Source: Pseudonocardia asaccharolytica DSM 44247 = NBRC 16224 (GTDB lineage: Bacteria; Actinomycetota; Actinomycetes; Mycobacteriales; Pseudonocardiaceae). From it: a stretch of DNA of 64,000 nucleotides. The stretch covers positions 16,606-80,605 of the forward strand of contig NZ_AUII01000023.1 in NCBI RefSeq assembly GCF_000423625.1, read 5' to 3'. Of this stretch, positions 8,864 through 20,260 are shown one piece after another; position 1 is the first letter of the stretch, and every line of letters begins with the position of its first letter. The notes beneath the pieces were generated by a model, which saw nothing but the letters and a program-made list of their open reading frames with translations, searched no databases and was not told where the DNA came from. The translations under genes and the position numbers were made by a program.

Positions 8864-9619
8864 TCACGTGCGCGCCTCGGCGATCGATATCCCTTCCCTG
8901 GCCCCGGCCTCCCACTGCGCACAGCAATGCAGCAGCCAGGACCGCAAACCGTCGGGTGTCCCGACTGCGAATCCCGTCGCGGCCGCGCGATACTCCGCCG
9001 CCTGCCGCAGGTGCCCGACCTCGGGCACCGCGAGACCCCTCGGGTCGAGACCGGCCGCCATTGCGGCCAGCCGCGCCGCCGCCCTGGCCACCACCCCGTT
9101 GGCTTCGGTGAACGGCGCCAGCGTCAGCAGTTCTCCGTGGACGATCGCCGCGAGGACCGGGGCGGGCGCCGATGTTCCGCCGGTGACGAGGTCGGCCAGC
9201 AGCGCCAGCCGGGTGGACCCGCCCGGTTCGCGGCGCGGACGGCCGAGTTCCTCGGAGTACCGGTCGGTGGGGACCAGATCCGCCGCGGCCAGCATGTGCA
9301 GTCGAGCCAGTGCTTGCAGCGGGGCGCCGCGCCAGACGTCAAGCAGCCGGTTCAGCTCGTCCGCGGCGCGCACGGCACCGGCCAGTACCGGGTCGGTGAC
9401 CAGTTCGTCCGTGGTCGGGGCGAGCGGGGCGCCGTCGATGGCGGCGGAGGCACGAGCGGCACGCAGTCCGGCCTCGGCAGCGCTTGCCGGCCAGCCTCGG
9501 CGGTTGACCGGGTGGTTGTGCACGGCGGTCACCGCACCACGGGCCCGGTCGACGGCATCGGCGACCCCGGGCAGGTCGACGAGCGGGGCGAGTGGGTCCG
9601 ACGCACTCCTGAGGGACAC
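8864..9619 (-). CDS. Fic-fold-like protein with degenerate motif (Rv3662c-like)
   Basis: A 251-residue, mostly helical protein in the position of Rv3662c. Residues 168-179 (APFTEANGVVAR) align with the Fic signature HPFx(D/E)GNGRxxR, but the catalytic His is Ala, the first Gly is Ala and the Arg after the NG pair is Val. AMP transfer is therefore unlikely. Family assignment rests on this motif and the helical context, so it is moderate. The GTG at 9619 is the only good start. A hairpin terminator follows. Confidence 0.6.
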   Translation of the reverse strand: MSLRSASDPLAPLVDLPGVADAVDRARGAVTAVHNHPVNRRGWPASAAEAGLRAARASAAIDGAPLAPTTDELVTDPVLAGAVRAADELNRLLDVWRGAPLQALARLHMLAAADLVPTDRYSEELGRPRREPGGSTRLALLADLVTGGTSAPAPVLAAIVHGELLTLAPFTEANGVVARAAARLAAMAAGLDPRGLAVPEVGHLRQAAEYRAAATGFAVGTPDGLRSWLLHCCAQWEAGAREGISIAEART

Positions 9620-9829
9620 GCCCTCATGCTGTCACCCGTGACGACCGTGGTGGCCGTCGGGCGGTGCCGCGAGAGGCGGCTCGGACCCGGGACCCGAATG
9701 TGATACTCCTCATTTCCGCGAGTTTGTGGCTCTCGGTCAGCGTGTACTCCGACGCGAGAAGCGACCGCTCTCCGCCAGGGGAGTTGCGCGCCTGTCCGTA
9801 CTGACGGTGCGCAATGGACCGCTGAGCAC

Positions 9830-9835
9830 TAGCGT
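9830..9835 (+). promoter_or_regulatory. Possible -10 element of acsA
   Basis: TAGCGT matches TANNNT and would give a leader of about 65 nt before acsA. No good -35 is visible. The rest of the 287-bp gap (9620-9906) holds no gene. Confidence 0.3.
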
Positions 9836-9906
9836 CTGACCAGGAGCGCGAGCGCGCTGACACCATCGCGGACCGATCGCGCAGGGACGAAAGAGGGGAC
9901 GAGGAG

Positions 9907-11883
<1,977 letters not shown>

Positions 11884-11895
11884 CGGGCTCCGGCT

Positions 11896-11928
11896 GTCCT
11901 CGGGCATGCTCGTCGTATGCCCGAGGAC
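11896..11928 (+). terminator. 12-bp perfect hairpin spanning the arfB start codon
   Basis: The arms 11896-11907 and 11917-11928 are exact complements with a 9-nt loop, starting 13 nt after the acsA stop. The ATG of arfB opens the 3' arm. The hairpin could terminate acsA and hide the arfB start in read-through mRNA. Confidence 0.6.
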
Positions 11929-12345
11929 GGCCTGGCGCTGCGTCGCGGGGTCGTCCTACCCGAACGCGAGCTGCGCTGGCGGTTCTCGCGTGCGTCCGGA
12001 CCGGGCGGGCAGGGCGTGAACACGACCGATTCCCGGGTCGAGCTCTCCTTCGATCTCGCCCGTTCACCAAGCGTTCCGACGCAGCTGCGGGAGCGAGCGC
12101 TCGCCCGTCTCCGAGGGCGGCTCGCCGACGGAGTCCTGACGGTCGCCACGGCCGAGCACCGCAGCCAGCTGCGCAACCGCGACGTCGCGCGCGAGCGCCT
12201 CGCCGAGACCCTCCGCTCCGCCATGGCTCCCGACCCGCCGAAGCGGCGGCCCACCCGGCCCACTGCGGCGTCGCGCCGGCGTCGGCTCGACGCCAAGGCC
12301 CGACGGGGTGCGATCAAGAAGCTGCGAGGGCGGCCGGAGGAATAA
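11917..12345 (+). CDS. arfB: Alternative ribosome-rescue factor ArfB (YaeJ-like)
   Basis: A 142-residue protein with the release-factor motif ASGPGGQGVNTTDSRV (GGQ at about residues 32-34) and a long basic C-terminal tail rich in Arg and Lys, the ArfB layout that enters the empty mRNA channel of stalled ribosomes and hydrolyses peptidyl-tRNA. It lacks the codon-recognition domain of RF1/RF2. CATGCT at 11905-11910 lies 6 nt before the ATG and may be the -10 of a leaderless mRNA. Confidence 0.9.
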   Translation: MPEDGLALRRGVVLPERELRWRFSRASGPGGQGVNTTDSRVELSFDLARSPSVPTQLRERALARLRGRLADGVLTVATAEHRSQLRNRDVARERLAETLRSAMAPDPPKRRPTRPTAASRRRRLDAKARRGAIKKLRGRPEE

Positions 12346-12382
12346 CGGCGGACCGGCCCGCGCGCGGAGTTACCTCGACTCG

Positions 12383-12401
12383 GTCGCGGAAACACCGCGA
12401 C
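12383..12401 (+). terminator. Small hairpin after arfB
   Basis: A 7-bp stem, 12383-12389 with 12395-12401, has an AAACA loop 37 nt downstream of the arfB stop. It is a weak terminator candidate. Confidence 0.35.
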
Positions 12402-12450
12402 TCGCGGTGGGTGGGGACACGTTAGGGGGACAGCAGCGGCGGGTGGCCGT

Positions 12451-12456
12451 TAGGCT
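12451..12456 (+). promoter_or_regulatory. -10 element of nhaA (leaderless type)
   Basis: TAGGCT lies 8 nt before the GTG at 12465, the spacing seen at several other genes here. Confidence 0.5.
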
Positions 12457-12464
12457 CGCCGCAG

Positions 12465-13748
12465 GTGTGCCGGGAAGTCTGGTCGGCAGTCGTTCCACCG
12501 ACCAGTCTGGAGCCGCTTGTGATCGTTCCCCGCCGCCTACAGGATGCCTTCGCGACGCCCGTCTCGGAGTTCGGCCGTTACCTGCGCACTGAAACCGTCG
12601 GCGGGGTCGTGCTCCTCGTCGCCACCGCGATCGCCCTCATCTGGGCCAACTCGCCGTCGGCGGAGCTCTACCAGGCGATACGGGAGATCAGGGTCGGTCC
12701 GGCGGCGCTGCACCTGGACCTCACCCTGGCGCAGTGGGCTACCGACGGGCTGCTCGCGGTGTTCTTCTTCGTGGTCGGGCTCGAGCTCAAGCGTGAGTTG
12801 GTGCTCGGGGAGCTGTCGACGATCCGCAGAGCGCTGCTCCCGGTGGCCGCGGCACTCGGCGGGATGATCGTCCCGGCGGTTCTCGCGCTGCTTGTCGGGC
12901 AGGGCGCGCCGGGAATGGAGAAGGCCTGGGCGATCCCGGTCGCCACCGATATCGCGTTCGCGCTCGGGGTGCTCGCGCTGGCCGGGTCGGCGCTGCCCAC
13001 CACCGCGCGGGTGTTCCTGCTCGGGCTCGCTGTCGCCGACGATCTGGGCGCCATCGTCATCATCGCCGTGCTGTTCAGCACGGGCGTCCACGTGGTCGCG
13101 CTGCTCGTCGCGGTCGCGGCCGCAGGAACGTACTGGCTGCTGCAGCGGCGCCGGATCCGGGCCTGGTGGCTCTACGTGCCGCTCGCCGTCGTCACCTGGG
13201 TCGCGATGCACGACGCCGGGGTGCACGCGACGATCGCCGGGGTGCTGCTCGGGCTCCTCACCAGGGTCAAGGCCGACCCGGACGAGGCCGAGTCGCCCGC
13301 GGTCCGGCTGGAGCACCGGCTGCAACCCTGGTCGGCGGGGTTCTGCGTGCCGGTCTTCGCCCTGTTCGCCGCCGGTGTGCCGATCGGGGCGTCGGCGCTG
13401 CGCGCGGTGTTCACCGAGCCGGTGTCCCTCGCCGTCGTCGTCGGCCTGCTGGTGGGCAAGCTGGTGGGCATCTTCGCGTCGTCGTGGCTGGTGATCAGAT
13501 TCGTCCCGGCGTCCCGGCCGCCCGGCCTTGACTGGCGCGACTTGCTCGCGGTGTCGATGCTCGGTGGGGTCGGGTTCACCGTCAGCCTGCTCATCGCCGA
13601 GCTGGCGCTCGCCGAGCACGAACCGCAACTCGTGCAGACCGCCAAGGCCGCCGTGCTGCTGGCGTCCGCGACGGCGTCGCTCATCGCCGCGGCCATGCTC
13701 GTGCGGCGCGGCCGGATACACCGGCTCGCCGGCGATCCGGCGGAATAG
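12465..13748 (+). CDS. nhaA: Na+/H+ antiporter NhaA
   Basis: A 427-residue integral membrane protein exchanging sodium and protons. The conserved Asp pair of the ion site is present (VADDLGAIVIIAVLF), as are the N-terminal ETVGGVVLLVATAIALIWAN helix and about a dozen hydrophobic segments. Two starts are possible: GTG 12465, which fits a leaderless mRNA, or GTG 12519, which has GGAG six nt upstream and would remove 18 residues poorly matching the family. Confidence 0.93.
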   Translation: MCREVWSAVVPPTSLEPLVIVPRRLQDAFATPVSEFGRYLRTETVGGVVLLVATAIALIWANSPSAELYQAIREIRVGPAALHLDLTLAQWATDGLLAVFFFVVGLELKRELVLGELSTIRRALLPVAAALGGMIVPAVLALLVGQGAPGMEKAWAIPVATDIAFALGVLALAGSALPTTARVFLLGLAVADDLGAIVIIAVLFSTGVHVVALLVAVAAAGTYWLLQRRRIRAWWLYVPLAVVTWVAMHDAGVHATIAGVLLGLLTRVKADPDEAESPAVRLEHRLQPWSAGFCVPVFALFAAGVPIGASALRAVFTEPVSLAVVVGLLVGKLVGIFASSWLVIRFVPASRPPGLDWRDLLAVSMLGGVGFTVSLLIAELALAEHEPQLVQTAKAAVLLASATASLIAAAMLVRRGRIHRLAGDPAE

Positions 13749-13886
13749 CCGCCCGTACCGGGGTCAGCGCGGCGCGCGGCGCGGTCTACGACCCTTCTCC
13801 GGTGTCCTGACCGGGCGACCGTGGGGGCAACGTGGCACGATGACGCCGCCGATCATGCCAACGACGACAACCCAGGAGGGACCGCG

Positions 13887-14390
13887 GTGGCCAGCTCGAA
13901 CAGCTCCAGCGGCACGGACGTTCCACCCGTGCTGCCCTCGATTCCGCTCTCGGCCGAGCCGGCCCGTGCGGCCGACCAGTCAATCGGCGCCCTTGCCCGC
14001 GACGTGACGACACACGTCTCGTCGTTGATCCGGTCGGAGGTCGAGCTGGCCAAGGCCGAGGTCAGCTCCGAGGTGCGGAAGGGGTTGCAGGGCAGCGTCT
14101 TCTTCGTCACCGCGCTGGTGATCGCGCTGTTCAGCCTGTTCTTCTTCTTCTTCGCGGTCGCCGAGGCGCTCGCACTGGTGCTCAGCCCTCCGATCGCGTT
14201 CGCCATCACCTTCGGGATCATGCTCCTGATCGCGGGCCTGGCCGGGCTGCTCGGCTATCTGCGGGTGCGCAAGATCCGCAAGCCGGAGCGCACGATCAGC
14301 AGCCTGAAGGAGTCGGCGCAGGTCTTCAGCGGCCTCGGCGGCGCCGAGGCCCCGGAGCGCAACGGGCAGCACGCGGCCGGCGCCCGCTGA
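13887..14390 (+). CDS. Phage-holin-superfamily membrane protein (Rv3669-like)
   Basis: The GTG at 13887 follows AGGAGGG and gives 167 aa. An N-terminal soluble helix (LIRSEVELAKAEVSSEVRKG) precedes two membrane helices (VFFVTALVIALFSLFFFFF and AITFGIMLLIAGLAGLLGYL), the layout of the actinobacterial holin-X/DUF1469 family. Despite the name these are ordinary chromosomal membrane proteins of unknown role. It is 8 nt upstream of the hydrolase gene, probably one operon. Confidence 0.8.
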   Translation: MASSNSSSGTDVPPVLPSIPLSAEPARAADQSIGALARDVTTHVSSLIRSEVELAKAEVSSEVRKGLQGSVFFVTALVIALFSLFFFFFAVAEALALVLSPPIAFAITFGIMLLIAGLAGLLGYLRVRKIRKPERTISSLKESAQVFSGLGGAEAPERNGQHAAGAR

Positions 14391-14398
14391 CCGTTGCC

Positions 14399-15331
14399 GT
14401 GGGAACCCGCGGCGGCCCCGACCCGTCGTCCGTCCGGCTGCCCGGGCCCTGGACGCACCGCGCGGTATCGGCCAACGGCATCCGGCTGCATGTCGCCGAA
14501 TGCGGCGAGGGCCCGCTGGTCGTGCTGCTGCACGGTTTTCCCGAGTTCTGGTGGTCCTGGCGCCACCAGCTGACCGCGCTGGCGGAGTCCGGCTACCGGG
14601 CCGTCGCGGTGGACCTGCGCGGCTACGGCGACTCGGACAAACCCCCCCGCGGCTACGACCTGTGGACCCTCGGCGGTGACGTCGCCGGCCTGATCCGGGC
14701 GCTCGGTGAACCCGAGGCGCGGGTCGTCGGGCACGGCTGGGGCGGGCTGATCGGCTGGACGGTCGCCGCGCTGCACCCGAGGGTGGTGCGCGCGCTGGCG
14801 GTGTTCGCCGCGCCGCATCCGCTCGCGCTGCGCGCGCAGGTGGTGCGCGACCCCCGCGGCCAGGGCCGGGCCACCGCCCGCCACGTGCTGGGCTTCCAGC
14901 TCCCGCGCTGGCCCGAGCACTCGCTGCGCGCCGACGACGGCGCCAGGGTCGAGCGGATCATGCGTGGCTGGGCGGGCCGGGAGTGGACCGGTACCGCGGA
15001 CTTCGCCGAGGCCGCCGCGCGGAACCGGCAGGCCGTGCAGATCCCCGCGGTCGCGCACTGCGCGATGGAGTACTACCGATGGGCACTGCGCTCCCAGCTG
15101 CGCGCCGAGGGCCGCCGCTTCGCCGCCGCGGTCGCCCGCCGCGCGTCGATGCCGGTGCTGCAGGTGCACGGCGCCGACGACCCGTTCCTGCTGGAGCGGA
15201 CGGCGCGCGCCTCGGCCCGCTGGACCGATGGCCCGTTCGACCACGTCGTGCTGCCCGCGACCGGCCACTTCCCGCACCAGGAGCGGCCCTCCGAGACCGC
15301 CCGACGCCTCGTCGACTTCCTCGCCGGCTAG
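14399..15331 (+). CDS. Alpha/beta hydrolase, EphE-like, without canonical nucleophile
   Basis: A 310-residue alpha/beta hydrolase in the Rv3670 (ephE) position. The oxyanion motif HGFPEFWWSW and a downstream Asp (HGADDPF) and His (ATGHFPHQE) are present. The nucleophile elbow reads VGHGWGG: Gly113 replaces the Asp of epoxide hydrolases. It is therefore either inactive as an epoxide hydrolase or works differently. The GTG start is 8 nt after the upstream stop. Confidence 0.8.
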   Translation: MGTRGGPDPSSVRLPGPWTHRAVSANGIRLHVAECGEGPLVVLLHGFPEFWWSWRHQLTALAESGYRAVAVDLRGYGDSDKPPRGYDLWTLGGDVAGLIRALGEPEARVVGHGWGGLIGWTVAALHPRVVRALAVFAAPHPLALRAQVVRDPRGQGRATARHVLGFQLPRWPEHSLRADDGARVERIMRGWAGREWTGTADFAEAAARNRQAVQIPAVAHCAMEYYRWALRSQLRAEGRRFAAAVARRASMPVLQVHGADDPFLLERTARASARWTDGPFDHVVLPATGHFPHQERPSETARRLVDFLAG

Positions 15332-15347
15332 CGACCCTGCACCGTGG

Positions 15348-16388
15348 TCAGACGGGCGCGAGCAGCGCCGACCGGGCGGCGACGGCGGTATCGGGGTTGT
15401 CGGTGAACATCCCGTCCACGCCGGCCCGCAGGAAGGCCTCGTACTCGGCGAACGCGTCGCCGTAGTCCGCGCCGGGACCCCCGGAACGGTACTGGGCGGG
15501 CAGGAACGCGTTCTCGTTACGGAATGTGAACGGGTGCACCAGCAGCCCGGCCGTGTGCGCCTGGCTCACCAGGGGCGAGGGCGCACCGAGCACACCGTCG
15601 CCCGACCGCGGGATCACCAGGTCCTTGAGCGGGCCGATGCCGTCGGCGTACTCGGCGATCTCGGCGAGCCCCGCGGCGCTCGCCAGGTCGAGATAGCCGC
15701 GCGGGTCCTCCGCGGCGACCAGGTCGGCGGGCGCGCCGACACCGTGGATCAACTGCACCAGCCGCACCCCGACCTGCCCGCGCAGCATCTGCAGGTTCGC
15801 GGTCTCGAACGACTGCAGGAACACCGGAGCGTCCGGCTCGTCGAGACCGGCCTCGCGCAGCGCGCGCACCAGCGCCGGTTCGAGCGGCAGCCCGATCGAC
15901 GCGAAATAACTGGGGTTCTTCGTCTCGATGTAGACGCCGATCTCGCGGCCGAGCTCGGCGGAGAGCCGGGCGCGCAGCGCGAGCACGTCCGTGAGCGCCG
16001 GCACCCGGTAGCGCTCGTCGTAGATGGTGTTCTCCTGGCGGAGACGCGGAAGCCGCTCGACCGCGCGCAGGGTGTTCAGCTCGGCGAGGGTGAAGTCCTC
16101 GGCGAACCAGCCGTGGCGGGTGAGGCCGTCGATCGTCTTCGTGGTCCGGCGGACGGCGAACTCGGGGTGTTCGGCGACGTCGGTGGTGGCGCTGATCTCG
16201 GGCTCGTGGCGCGCGACCAGCACGCCGTCGGAGGTCGTGACGAGATCGGGCTCGATGTAGTCGGCACCCATCCGGGCGGCCAGCTCATAGGCTTCCAGCG
16301 TGTGTTCCGGCCGGTACCCGGACGCGCCGCGATGACCGATCACCAGCGGGTGTTCTGCCCGTGCTGCGTCCGGGGTCAGGACTGACAC
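15348..16388 (-). CDS. Glycerophosphodiester phosphodiesterase
   Basis: I use the GTG at 16388, preceded by AGAGGA, giving 346 aa; the frame is open to 16532. The GDPD signature is clear: GHRGASGYRPEHTLEAYELA, DYIEPDLVTTSDGVLVARHE, with the catalytic His pair and Glu/Asp metal ligands, and the C-terminal GVDGMFTDNPD. It hydrolyses glycerophosphodiesters to glycerol 3-phosphate and alcohol. No signal peptide is visible with this start, so it is probably cytoplasmic. It is convergent with the EphE-like gene. Confidence 0.9.
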   Translation of the reverse strand: MSVLTPDAARAEHPLVIGHRGASGYRPEHTLEAYELAARMGADYIEPDLVTTSDGVLVARHEPEISATTDVAEHPEFAVRRTTKTIDGLTRHGWFAEDFTLAELNTLRAVERLPRLRQENTIYDERYRVPALTDVLALRARLSAELGREIGVYIETKNPSYFASIGLPLEPALVRALREAGLDEPDAPVFLQSFETANLQMLRGQVGVRLVQLIHGVGAPADLVAAEDPRGYLDLASAAGLAEIAEYADGIGPLKDLVIPRSGDGVLGAPSPLVSQAHTAGLLVHPFTFRNENAFLPAQYRSGGPGADYGDAFAEYEAFLRAGVDGMFTDNPDTAVAARSALLAPV

Positions 16389-16523
16389 GACGGTCCTCTC
16401 AGATTCGTCGGCATGTGTGCGACCTTGGCGGGTCATCGCGTCCGTGAGCTCACGGACCGGCGACCGGAGGGCATCGTTGACATGAACGCGTGAGGCGGCT
16501 GCCTGTTCCTGAGTGTGAGCATC

Positions 16524-16529
16524 TACGCT
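16524..16529 (+). promoter_or_regulatory. -10 element of purD (leaderless type)
   Basis: TACGCT ends 8 nt before the purD GTG at 16538. Confidence 0.55.
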
Positions 16530-16537
16530 CACCGACC

Positions 16538-17803
<1,266 letters not shown>

Positions 17804-17824
17804 CCGGCCGATCCGCGGGCGTCC

Positions 17825-17830
17825 TAAGCT
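17825..17830 (+). promoter_or_regulatory. -10 element of the aminotransferase gene (leaderless type)
   Basis: TAAGCT lies 6 nt before the GTG at 17837. Confidence 0.55.
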
Positions 17831-17836
17831 CGCGGC

Positions 17837-19024
17837 GTGACCGGACGTGCCGTACCGACGGAATGCCTGAGAGTCGCCCAGCGGGCCGAGATCCCGCCGT
17901 TTCACGTCATGGACGTGTGGGCGGCCGCGGACGAACGGCAGCGCACCCACGGTGACCTGATCAACCTCTCCGCCGGTCAGCCGTCGACGCCGGCGCCCGC
18001 GGCCGTTCGGCTCGCCGCCGCCGCGGCGCTGCAGACCGAGGTCCTCGGCTACACCGTCGCCCTCGGCATCCCGCCGCTGCGGGCCGCGATCGCCGGCCAT
18101 TACGCGCACCGCTACGGCATCCAGGTCGATCCCGACGAGGTCGTGCTGACCACCGGCTCGTCCGGCGGGTTCCTGCTCGCCTTCCTCGCCAGCTTCGACG
18201 CCGGTGACCGGGTGGCGATGGCCCGCCCCGGATATCCGTGCTACCGCAACATTCTCAGCGCGCTCGGCTGCGAGGTCGTCGAGCTGCCGTGCGGGCCGGA
18301 GACCCGGTTCCAGCCGACGGTGGCGATGCTCGAAGCCCTCGACGCGCCGGTGCGCGGGCTCGTCGTGGCCAGCCCGGCCAATCCGACGGGCACCGTTCTC
18401 GACGCGGGGGAGCTCGCGGCGCTGGCGGCGTACTGCGCGGACAACGGTATCCAGCTGGTCAGCGACGAGATCTACCACGGAATCTCCTATCCGGGTGCCC
18501 CGGAGACCAGTTGCGCGTGGCAGACCTCGCGCGGGGCGATCGTGGTCAACTCGTTCTCCAAGTACTTCTCGATGACCGGATGGCGGCTGGGCTGGCTGCT
18601 GGTTCCGCCGAGGTTGCTGCGTGCGGTCGACTGCCTGGCCGGGAACTTCACCGTCTGCCCGCCCGCGTTGCCGCAGCACGCTGCGCTGGGCGCGTTCACG
18701 CGAGAGAGCTACGCCGAGGCGGACGGGCATGTTGTGCGCTACGGCGTCAACCGGGGTCTGCTGCTGGAGGGACTGCCGAAGCTGGGCATCGAACGGATCG
18801 CCCCGCCGGACGGCGCCTTCTACGTCTATGCCGACGTCTCGCATCTCACCGGCGATTCCATGGAGCTGACCTACCGGCTGCTTTCCGAGACCGGGATCGC
18901 CGTCGCGCCGGGGATCGACTTCGACCCCGTCGACGGCGGCAGGTTCATCCGGCTCTCCTGTGCAGGGGCGACCGAGGACATCAGTGAGGCGCTGCAACGA
19001 CTCGAGGGTTGGCTCGGCCGGTAG
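17837..19024 (+). CDS. PLP-dependent class I/II aminotransferase
   Basis: A 395-residue fold-type I aminotransferase. The PLP lysine is in NSFSKYFSMTGWRLGW, and ASPANPTGT, SDEIYHGISY and FIRLSCAG supply the usual cofactor and substrate contacts, including the carboxylate-binding Arg. It is in the aspartate/aromatic aminotransferase group; the amino acid used cannot be assigned. It is 33 nt after purD with its own promoter. Confidence 0.9.
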   Translation: MTGRAVPTECLRVAQRAEIPPFHVMDVWAAADERQRTHGDLINLSAGQPSTPAPAAVRLAAAAALQTEVLGYTVALGIPPLRAAIAGHYAHRYGIQVDPDEVVLTTGSSGGFLLAFLASFDAGDRVAMARPGYPCYRNILSALGCEVVELPCGPETRFQPTVAMLEALDAPVRGLVVASPANPTGTVLDAGELAALAAYCADNGIQLVSDEIYHGISYPGAPETSCAWQTSRGAIVVNSFSKYFSMTGWRLGWLLVPPRLLRAVDCLAGNFTVCPPALPQHAALGAFTRESYAEADGHVVRYGVNRGLLLEGLPKLGIERIAPPDGAFYVYADVSHLTGDSMELTYRLLSETGIAVAPGIDFDPVDGGRFIRLSCAGATEDISEALQRLEGWLGR

Positions 19025-19042
19025 GCGCGGGCCGGGCCGGGT

Positions 19043-20134
19043 TCACCGCCTGGCCGGGCGCATCCTGGACACGCCGTCGCGGGGTCGCTCGATCGGGCCG
19101 ATCCGGTCGAGTGCCGCGGTGATGTCGGCCTCGGTGAGGTCGGCGTGGGTCACCAGCCGGACCTTGCCCGCTATCGCAGAGGCACGGACGCCCGCGTCGT
19201 CGAAACGGCGCAGGGTTCCGGCGATGTCGGCGACGGTGACCAGCACGATGTTCGTCTGTGGCCGCTGAACCTGCCAGCCGCGCTCGTGCAGCCCGTCGGC
19301 CAGCCGGGCGGCTCGCGCATGGTCCTCGGCGAGCCGGTCGATGCGATCGAGCGCGACGAGCCCCGCCGCGGCCAGCACCCCGCCCTGGCGCACCCCACCG
19401 CCGAGCATCTTGCGCAGCCTGCGCGCCTCGGCGACGAACTCGGCCGAGCCCGCCACGACCGATCCGACCGGTGCCCCGAGGCCCTTGCTCAGGCAGACCT
19501 GCAGGGTGTCGACGCCGACGGTCAGCACCGCGGGCGGCACCCCGAGCGCGACCGCGGCGTGCCAGATCCGGGCTCCGTCCAGATGCACGGCAAGGCCGGC
19601 GGCCCGCGCAGCGGCCGCGACGGCCGCATGTTCGTCCGGGGCGGTGATCGTCCCGCCGGCAGCGTTGTGGGTGTTCTCCAGGCACAGCAGCTTGGTGCGC
19701 AGATTGTAGTAGGGCCCGGTGGTGCTCGCGGCCCGGCGAACGGCATCCGGGGAGACCTTGCCGGGGCCCGCGTCGTGCTCCAGTGCCCGGGGCATCCCGC
19801 CGGCCAGCCAGGCCGCCGTGCCTAGCTCGGCTTCGAGGACGTGGGCGCCCGCCGGGGCCAGGAACTCGTCACCGCGGTCGAGGTGGGCCATCAGGGCGAT
19901 GATGTTGCCCATCGACCCGCTGGGTGTCCACAGTGCAGCGGCGGTGCCGATCAGCGCCGCTACCCGCTCCTCGAGCGCACGCATGGTCGGGTCGTGGTCG
20001 AGCACGTCGTCGCCGACCTCGGCCTTGGCCATCGCCGATCGCATCTGCTGGGTCGGGACCGTGATCGTGTCCGAACGCAGGTCGACCGGCTCGGTGCCGG
20101 CCTTCGGCCGGTGGGTTCGCGTGATGGGTCGCAC
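19043..20134 (-). CDS. Low-specificity L-threonine aldolase family
   Basis: A 363-residue PLP enzyme splitting L-threonine or allo-threonine to glycine and acetaldehyde. The N-terminus VDLRSDTITVPTQQMRSAM, the PLP lysine in CLSKGLGAPVGSV, CLENTHNAAGG and HLDGARIWHAA are characteristic. The GTG at 20134 starts 7 nt after TTCAAT, a weak -10, so the mRNA may be leaderless. It is convergent with the aminotransferase. Glycine supply could help the neighbouring purine pathway, but that is only a guess from position. Confidence 0.9.
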   Translation of the reverse strand: MRPITRTHRPKAGTEPVDLRSDTITVPTQQMRSAMAKAEVGDDVLDHDPTMRALEERVAALIGTAAALWTPSGSMGNIIALMAHLDRGDEFLAPAGAHVLEAELGTAAWLAGGMPRALEHDAGPGKVSPDAVRRAASTTGPYYNLRTKLLCLENTHNAAGGTITAPDEHAAVAAAARAAGLAVHLDGARIWHAAVALGVPPAVLTVGVDTLQVCLSKGLGAPVGSVVAGSAEFVAEARRLRKMLGGGVRQGGVLAAAGLVALDRIDRLAEDHARAARLADGLHERGWQVQRPQTNIVLVTVADIAGTLRRFDDAGVRASAIAGKVRLVTHADLTEADITAALDRIGPIERPRDGVSRMRPARR

Positions 20135-20206
20135 ATCGGCGATTGAATCAGGAGGCGCCGTCAGGAACGTGACAGGGTCACGGAAAGGTCACGACGTGCG
20201 TCCGAT

Positions 20207-20232
20207 GCAACCGTTCCGCCTCCCGGTACGTC
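20207..20232 (+). promoter_or_regulatory. Possible ECF-type promoter before the sigma gene
   Basis: GCAACC at 20207-20212 and CGTC at 20229-20232 are 16 nt apart, resembling the AAC/CGTC elements of ECF promoters. This would suit autoregulation. Confidence 0.35.
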
Positions 20233-20260
20233 GAGTCGGTGAGGGCGACTGGGGAGGACC

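Noticed and set aside
18981..19685. Arg-rich minus-strand frame opposite and overlapping the aldolase end
   Set aside because: It is a frame shadow of the threonine aldolase gene with no independent support.
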